A stretch of DNA of 64,000 bases from Caballeronia udeis (GTDB lineage: Bacteria > Pseudomonadota > Gammaproteobacteria > Burkholderiales > Burkholderiaceae). The position numbers were made by a program, and so were the translations under genes. The stretch covers positions 1-64,000 of the forward strand of contig NZ_FCOK02000038.1 in NCBI RefSeq assembly GCF_001544555.2. The letters are read 5' to 3'. Below are positions 59,953-64,000 of this stretch, piece by piece; the first letter of the stretch is position 1; each line of letters starts with the position of its first letter. The notes under the pieces are model-generated. The model had not been told where the DNA came from and ran no database searches. It saw nothing but the letters and a program-made list of their open reading frames with translations.

Positions 59953-60764
59953 CGCTCAGGTTTGCCGGTATATTTGTAGTCCATCTGACGCGGCATCGGG
60001 CCTTTATTGCGCTCGTTGCGCCCGCGCTGTTCCCACGCGTGTGACAAGATCCCGACCGCACGCGATAAGCAAAACACCCCGCGCGCCAACTCCGGCGCGA
60101 AGCCGAGTTCCGCATAGATCACGGCCGTTGCGCCGTCGATGTTCATTGGCACCGGCTTGTTTTTCCGCTGCTTCAGCAAGGCTTCAATACCACGCGCAAC
60201 CGCGGCGTATCGTCCGCTGATCGCGCCTTGTTCGACGCTGGCATCGACTAAGGCAAGCAGCTTGACCGCACGCGGATCGACAGGATGAAAACGATGTCCC
60301 AAGCCCGGCAGGTACTTGCCCTTCGTTTCAATAAACGTGTCCACGCCTTGCGCGACGGCATCGCTCAACGTGGCGCCCGCATCTTCCAGTGCGACGATGG
60401 AATCATATAGCTCGACCGCTTGCTGGCCCGCGCCGCCGTGGACATCGTCGAGCGCATTGATCGCCGACGCCATCGCGCCGTTCAACGGCAAACCGCAACT
60501 CGTCGCCATGCGCGAGATGGCGATGGACGGTGCATGCGGACCATGATCCACCGATGCCACGAGCGCCGCTTCAAACAAGCTCGCCTGTGCCTTATCCGGC
60601 AATTCGCCACGCAACATCAGCCAGATCATCTGCGGGAAACTGACCGCGCCGATCAGCTCCTGAATCGGAAAGCCACGGACGTTGATCGATCCCGGATGGA
60701 TATCGATGATCGATGTGCTCCAGTAATCGGCGGCGAGCGTAGCGGCGTCAAATGTTTGCGTCAT
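59940..60764 (-). CDS. Citryl-CoA lyase-like protein (citrate synthase fold)
   Basis: A 274-residue protein similar to the C-terminal part of citrate synthase, as in stand-alone citryl-CoA lyases. It begins near PGSINVRGFPIQELIGAVSFPQMIWLMLRGELP, contains PLNGAMASAINALDDVHGGAGQQAVELYDSI, LPGLGHRFHPVDPRAVKLLALVD with the catalytic His, and ends with FCLSRAVGILSHAWEQRGRNERNKGPMPRQMDYKYTG. The missing N-terminal domain means it is not a complete citrate synthase. It follows the CoA transferase gene by 2 bases. It could cleave a hydroxyacyl-CoA such as citryl-CoA or a homologue to acetyl-CoA and an oxoacid. Confidence 0.85.
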   Translation of the reverse strand: MTQTFDAATLAADYWSTSIIDIHPGSINVRGFPIQELIGAVSFPQMIWLMLRGELPDKAQASLFEAALVASVDHGPHAPSIAISRMATSCGLPLNGAMASAINALDDVHGGAGQQAVELYDSIVALEDAGATLSDAVAQGVDTFIETKGKYLPGLGHRFHPVDPRAVKLLALVDASVEQGAISGRYAAVARGIEALLKQRKNKPVPMNIDGATAVIYAELGFAPELARGVFCLSRAVGILSHAWEQRGRNERNKGPMPRQMDYKYTGKPERHLP

Positions 60765-60766
60765 GG

Positions 60767-61966
60767 TCAGATCACTCCTTCGGCGCGTAGTTCGTTGATC
60801 TGTGTGTCGTCGAAACCGAGCGTTGCAAGATGTTCGCGCGTGTTGGCGGACAACGTCGGCGCGGGGGTGGAGGGCGCGGTGTCGACATCGGAGAAACGGA
60901 AACCCGCGCGGGTGACACGCTGCCGCGTGGCGGCGTCGTCGCCGTTGAACTCGTGCACGAACTCACGCGATACCAAATGCGGATGCGCGAGGATCTCCGG
61001 CACCGACATCACACGTCCTGCGGGCACACCGGCCTCGGTAAGCTTCGCATCCCAATTCATTGCGCTGTCGGTGGCCAACGCCGCTTCAATCTCGGCCTTC
61101 AATGCCGCGCGATTCACCTTGCGCGTATTGCGCTCGGAAAAGCGCGGATCATCGGGGAGATCCGGCCGCCCGATCAACCGGCACAAACTCACGAACTGCT
61201 TCGTTTCGTTCGCCGCGATGTTGAGCAAACCATCGCCCGTCCTGAACGTGCCCGAGGGAGCTGCGGTGAAGTTTTCGTTGCCCATCGGCGCGGGGGTGAC
61301 GCCCGCGTTCAGATAGTTCGACACGACCCAGCCCATGGTCGAGAGCGTGGCTTCGAGCATGGATACATCGAGCATCCGGCCGCGACCGTTCGCGCGGGCA
61401 TCGACCAGCGCCGCGCAAATGCCGAATGCCGCAGTCAGGCCGCCGACCGTGTCCGAGACCGGATAACCTACGCGTAGCGGCGCGCTTTCCGCATCGCCCG
61501 TCACGCTCATTACGCCGGAAATGCCCTGGATGATCTGGTCGTACGCCGGGCGCTTCGAAAATTCGCCATCCTTACCAAAGCCTGAGATCGCGCAATAGAT
61601 GAGCCTGGGATTGATCTGGCTCAAAGCCTCGTAGCCAAGATCCAACCGAGTCATCACGCCGGGCCGGAAGTTCTCCACGAGCACATCCGCCGTCTTCACG
61701 AGCGAGCGCAGGATCTCCTTGCCGCGCGCATCTTTCAGGTTCAGCGTGATCGACTGCTTGCCTGCATTGACGGCCACGAAGGACGTCCCCATGTCGCGCG
61801 CCGACGCGTCTTTATCGGCACCCAGGCGCCTAGCCAGATCGCCGCCTTCCGGGTGCTCGACCTTGATCACTTCCGCGCCGAGCAGCGCGAGTTGATACGC
61901 GCAGAACGGCCCGGCCAATACATTCGATAAATCCAGCACCCGCACGCCAGCTAATGGAAGCGTCAT
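60767..61966 (-). CDS. CaiB/BaiF (class III) CoA transferase
   Basis: A 399-residue family III CoA transferase. Conserved parts: LPLAGVRVLDLSNVLAGPFCAYQLALLGAEVIKVEHPEGGDLARRLGADK, FVAVNAGKQSITLNLKDARGKEI, the catalytic Asp region VENFRPGVMTRLDLGYEALSQINPRLIYCAISGFGKDGEF, and RPAYDQIIQGISGVMS. Such enzymes move CoA between acids. The gene sits between the MFS importer (15 bases upstream) and the lyase (2 bases downstream), so it would charge the imported acid with CoA before cleavage. The CoA donor is unknown. Confidence 0.95.
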   Translation of the reverse strand: MTLPLAGVRVLDLSNVLAGPFCAYQLALLGAEVIKVEHPEGGDLARRLGADKDASARDMGTSFVAVNAGKQSITLNLKDARGKEILRSLVKTADVLVENFRPGVMTRLDLGYEALSQINPRLIYCAISGFGKDGEFSKRPAYDQIIQGISGVMSVTGDAESAPLRVGYPVSDTVGGLTAAFGICAALVDARANGRGRMLDVSMLEATLSTMGWVVSNYLNAGVTPAPMGNENFTAAPSGTFRTGDGLLNIAANETKQFVSLCRLIGRPDLPDDPRFSERNTRKVNRAALKAEIEAALATDSAMNWDAKLTEAGVPAGRVMSVPEILAHPHLVSREFVHEFNGDDAATRQRVTRAGFRFSDVDTAPSTPAPTLSANTREHLATLGFDDTQINELRAEGVI

Positions 61967-61981
61967 GTCAGCACCCCAGGT

Positions 61982-63415
61982 TCATTGCGAAATTTCATCG
62001 AGATTGCGGTTGTTGGTACGCGGCCCGAAGATGCCGATCGCGCCCATCACCATCACCATCGAGACGCTGATCAAGGCGAACACGCCGGTCACTTCGAAGT
62101 GGCGCAGCGCGAACGCGATCATGAAGCCGGAAAACATGGCGGAAAGACGCGAGATGGAATAAACGAAACCCACGGCGCGAGCCCGCAGGCGCGTGGGGAA
62201 CAGCTCGGTCTGATACGCGTGGTAGCCCACCGAGAGCAAGGTGCCGCAGAGCGTGATCAGCACGCCGAGGATCATCAGCATGGCCGGCGATGTCTGGGTG
62301 GCGAACAAGCTGCCGAACACCACGATCCCGAACGCCGACAGAACGATCAGTGTCTTCCGTTCAATCCGGTCCGCAATTGCCATCCCGATCAGCGGTCCAA
62401 ACGGATTCGAGATCGCGATGACAAACGAGTACAGCAAGCTGTGCGTGATTGTGACGCCTTTGGAGACGAGCAGCGTAGGCACCCAGGACGCGAAGCCGTA
62501 GAACCCGATCGCCTGGAAGAAGTTGAAGACGAGCATGGTGATCGCGCGCTTGCGATACGGCGGCTGCCAGATCTCGCGGAACGCGGCTTTCGTGGTCGCC
62601 GGTTCGACCGTTGCAACGGGTGTGGGCAACGCGCGTCCGTATTGCGCGGCCACTTTTGCCTCGAGCGCTTGCAGCACCTTCTCCGCTTCCGCCGCACGGC
62701 CTTGCTGCGCCAGCCAGCGGGGACTTTCCGGCACGCGCCGGCGGATCGCCCAGACCACGATCGCACCCAACGCGCCGATGATCACTACCCAGCGCCACCC
62801 GTCCAGGCCGAACGGCCTTTGCGGCACGAGCCACCACGCGAGAAACGCGACGGAGGGGACCGCAGAATATTGAACCAGGTGCACGAACGCGAACGCGCGA
62901 CCGCGCAGATGTTTGGGGACGAGCTCGCTGACGTAGGTATCGATAGTCACGAGTTCCACGCCTACGCCAATGCCAGCAATCAGCCGCCACAGGTTGATCG
63001 CGGGCGCGGTGGTTTGCAGCGCCATGATCAGCGTTGCCGCCGAATACCACAGCAAGGAGACAGTGAAGACGGTGCGGCGGCCGTATTTGTCGGCGAGACC
63101 TGCGAGGAAGAACGTGCCGATGAACAAACCCGCAAACGACGCCGCCACGAACGCGCCGAGTCCCGAGACACCGAAGAAGGAGGCTGTGGTTGTGGAATAG
63201 AGACCGCTTTTAACGAGGCCGGGGCCTACATACGCGGTGAAAAACAGGTCATAGAACTCGAACCAGCCGCCTATGGACAGCAGGAACACCAGCATCCAGA
63301 CGGAACGCGTTGCCGGCAGCCGGTCGATGCGCGCATTGACACCGAACGTTGTATCGCCCACGCCGGTGCTTGAATTGGGCGACCCGGGCGTCGCATCGAT
63401 TGGCAGGCTTGCCAT
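61982..63415 (-). CDS. MFS transporter, sugar/organic acid porter type
   Basis: A 477-residue major facilitator with 12 expected helices. Motif A is in LAGLADKYGRRTVFTVSLLWYSAATLIMALQ, and the sugar/acid porter segment is LWRLIAGIGVGVELVTIDTYVSELVPKHLRGRAFA, like the metabolite:H+ symporter and aromatic acid families. The second half carries IGMAIADRIERKTLIVLSAFGIV and QTELFPTRLRARAVGFVYSISRLSAMFSG. AGGAGGG precedes the ATG. It is the first gene of the operon with the CoA transferase and the lyase and likely imports the acid used by them. Confidence 0.92.
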   Translation of the reverse strand: MASLPIDATPGSPNSSTGVGDTTFGVNARIDRLPATRSVWMLVFLLSIGGWFEFYDLFFTAYVGPGLVKSGLYSTTTASFFGVSGLGAFVAASFAGLFIGTFFLAGLADKYGRRTVFTVSLLWYSAATLIMALQTTAPAINLWRLIAGIGVGVELVTIDTYVSELVPKHLRGRAFAFVHLVQYSAVPSVAFLAWWLVPQRPFGLDGWRWVVIIGALGAIVVWAIRRRVPESPRWLAQQGRAAEAEKVLQALEAKVAAQYGRALPTPVATVEPATTKAAFREIWQPPYRKRAITMLVFNFFQAIGFYGFASWVPTLLVSKGVTITHSLLYSFVIAISNPFGPLIGMAIADRIERKTLIVLSAFGIVVFGSLFATQTSPAMLMILGVLITLCGTLLSVGYHAYQTELFPTRLRARAVGFVYSISRLSAMFSGFMIAFALRHFEVTGVFALISVSMVMVMGAIGIFGPRTNNRNLDEISQ

Positions 63416-63441
63416 TGAACCCTCCTATGGGCATCTCGTCA

Positions 63442-63474
63442 TGTATAGTTCTGTCAGATAGAACGACGTTCTGT
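63442..63474 (-). promoter_or_regulatory. MFS operon promoter with GTTCT repeats
   Basis: A -10 element on the minus strand (TATACA, 63447-63442) lies 27 bases before the MFS start. The region where its -35 would be has the inverted pair GTTCT (63448-63452) / AGAAC (63460-63464) and a further GTTCTGT (63468-63474) that repeats GTTCTGT at 63448-63454 exactly, 20 bases apart. The -35 itself is poor. This is consistent with activation or control by the IclR protein, which often binds such repeats. Confidence 0.5.
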
Positions 63475-63607
63475 TTAACGGTGACGCGAGAGTAGTGCGG
63501 GAGGAGATCGTGGGAAATAAGGGGTTTTACCTAGACGGGGGAGGACTACCGCGCGCTGCATTGGGAGGGCAGCGCGCTCGGGCTCGGATTCCGGCTTGAT
63601 GAGCCGG

Positions 63608-63973
63608 CTACTTGTCGGGCGCGCCGGCGAGAATCCACGCGATGACGGTATGCAGGTCGGCGTCGCTGATATTAGGGTTAGGTGGCATGGGGACTTCACC
63701 CCAGACGAAGGCTCCGCCATTGCGGACTTTGGTGAAGAGCTTGTCCGGCGCGCTGGCGTCCCCGTGGTACTTCTTCGCAATCTCGCGATACGCCGGCCCG
63801 ACAACCTGCGAGTCCACGGCATGACAGGAGAGGCAATTGTTCTTCTGCACGATCGACAAGGCGGCCGCCGCGTCCGGCGCCTTCTGTGCCACCGCCGCCG
63901 GCAGCACGCACGCCGCTAACAGTGCGCCGCAAGACCATGCCGCCCATCTACGTCCGGTCATCGGTTTTATCAT
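63608..63973 (-). CDS. Small class I cytochrome c (c551/c552 type)
   Basis: A 121-residue periplasmic mono-heme cytochrome c. The signal peptide is in GRRWAAWSCGALLAACVLPAAVAQ; the heme site is NNCLSCHAVDSQVVGPAYREIAKKYHG, and the axial Met is in VPMPPNPNISDADLHTVIAWILAG. It resembles cytochrome c-551 types that carry electrons to oxidases or nitrite reductases. The start may be 63973 or 63961. An upstream frame on the same strand (stop at 63979-63977) ends just before it and could be the tail of a gene that starts beyond the window. Confidence 0.9.
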   Translation of the reverse strand: MIKPMTGRRWAAWSCGALLAACVLPAAVAQKAPDAAAALSIVQKNNCLSCHAVDSQVVGPAYREIAKKYHGDASAPDKLFTKVRNGGAFVWGEVPMPPNPNISDADLHTVIAWILAGAPDK

Positions 63974-64000
63974 GGGTCAGCCCGCCACCTTGTCAGTCGC

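Noticed and set aside
61985-63373. A 462-codon frame on the plus strand
   Set aside because: It is the mirror of the MFS transporter gene, with His/Arg-rich composition and no domain.
63977-64000. Possible C-terminus of a gene running in from the right edge on the minus strand
   Set aside because: Only eight codons (ending ATDKVAG) are inside the window, too few to support a call.

Overview
The window looks like part of a secondary replicon (chromid or megaplasmid) of a Burkholderiaceae bacterium, most like Paraburkholderia or Caballeronia. The reasons are the high GC content, the dense mix of LysR, GntR and IclR regulators with catabolic operons, DUF4148 secreted proteins, a dgdA/dgdR pair of the Burkholderia type, and a complete parA-parB-rep maintenance block at 33.0-36.9 kb. 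The genus is inferred from gene content, not measured. I saw no rRNA, tRNA, CRISPR array or insertion sequence.

Layout. 0.6-3.8 kb: fatty acid desaturase, RidA protein, XRE-cupin regulator, MipA/OmpV porin. 3.9-9.1 kb: leftward operon of an OmpR-type response regulator, a LysM-FecR protein, a CHASE2 histidine kinase and a DUF4136 lipoprotein. 9.2-15.2 kb: two small unknown proteins, a possible structured RNA, a lone molybdate-type binding protein, a flavoprotein, an alcohol dehydrogenase with divergent LysR, and a diguanylate cyclase. 15.3-19.2 kb: dctA-alc-allA (allantoate use) with a divergent GntR regulator and two matching operators. 19.6-23.4 kb: 2OG-Fe(II) oxygenase plus ycaO, and a stand-alone P-loop ATPase with an unusual promoter. 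23.4-30.6 kb: an eight-gene leftward operon running from a GntR regulator through an ABC importer to a CoA ligase. 31.0-32.2 kb: a DUF4148 protein and another GntR regulator.

33.0-39.0 kb is the replicon backbone: parA, parB and a replication initiator, all leftward, with twin palindromes (candidate centromere), a candidate antisense RNA with its own promoter and terminator between parB and rep, a gene-poor stretch beyond rep, and a large tyrosine recombinase upstream of parA. The layout is like repABC, but the initiator is not RepC.

39.4-40.7 kb: SDR oxidoreductase and HxlR regulator. 40.8-46.0 kb: inorganic sulfur cluster (tsdA, tsdB, a decayed tlpA-like gene, DsrE, TauE, persulfide dioxygenase, and a divergent YeeE/YedE pair). 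46.1-52.2 kb: membrane and secreted proteins, LysR, exporters and a DJ-1 protein. 52.3-54.6 kb: dgdR/dgdA. 54.9-58.9 kb: ArsR-SRPBCC-DUF1801, GlxA-type regulator with a divergent cysteine hydrolase, and an alpha/beta hydrolase. 59.2-63.4 kb: IclR with an MFS-CoA transferase-citryl-CoA lyase operon. A small cytochrome c closes the window.

The parts that look least described are the maintenance block with its candidate counter-transcribed RNA, the MFS/CaiB/citryl-CoA lyase pathway, the ABC/CoA-ligase operon and the ATPase with its TATCA-rich promoter.
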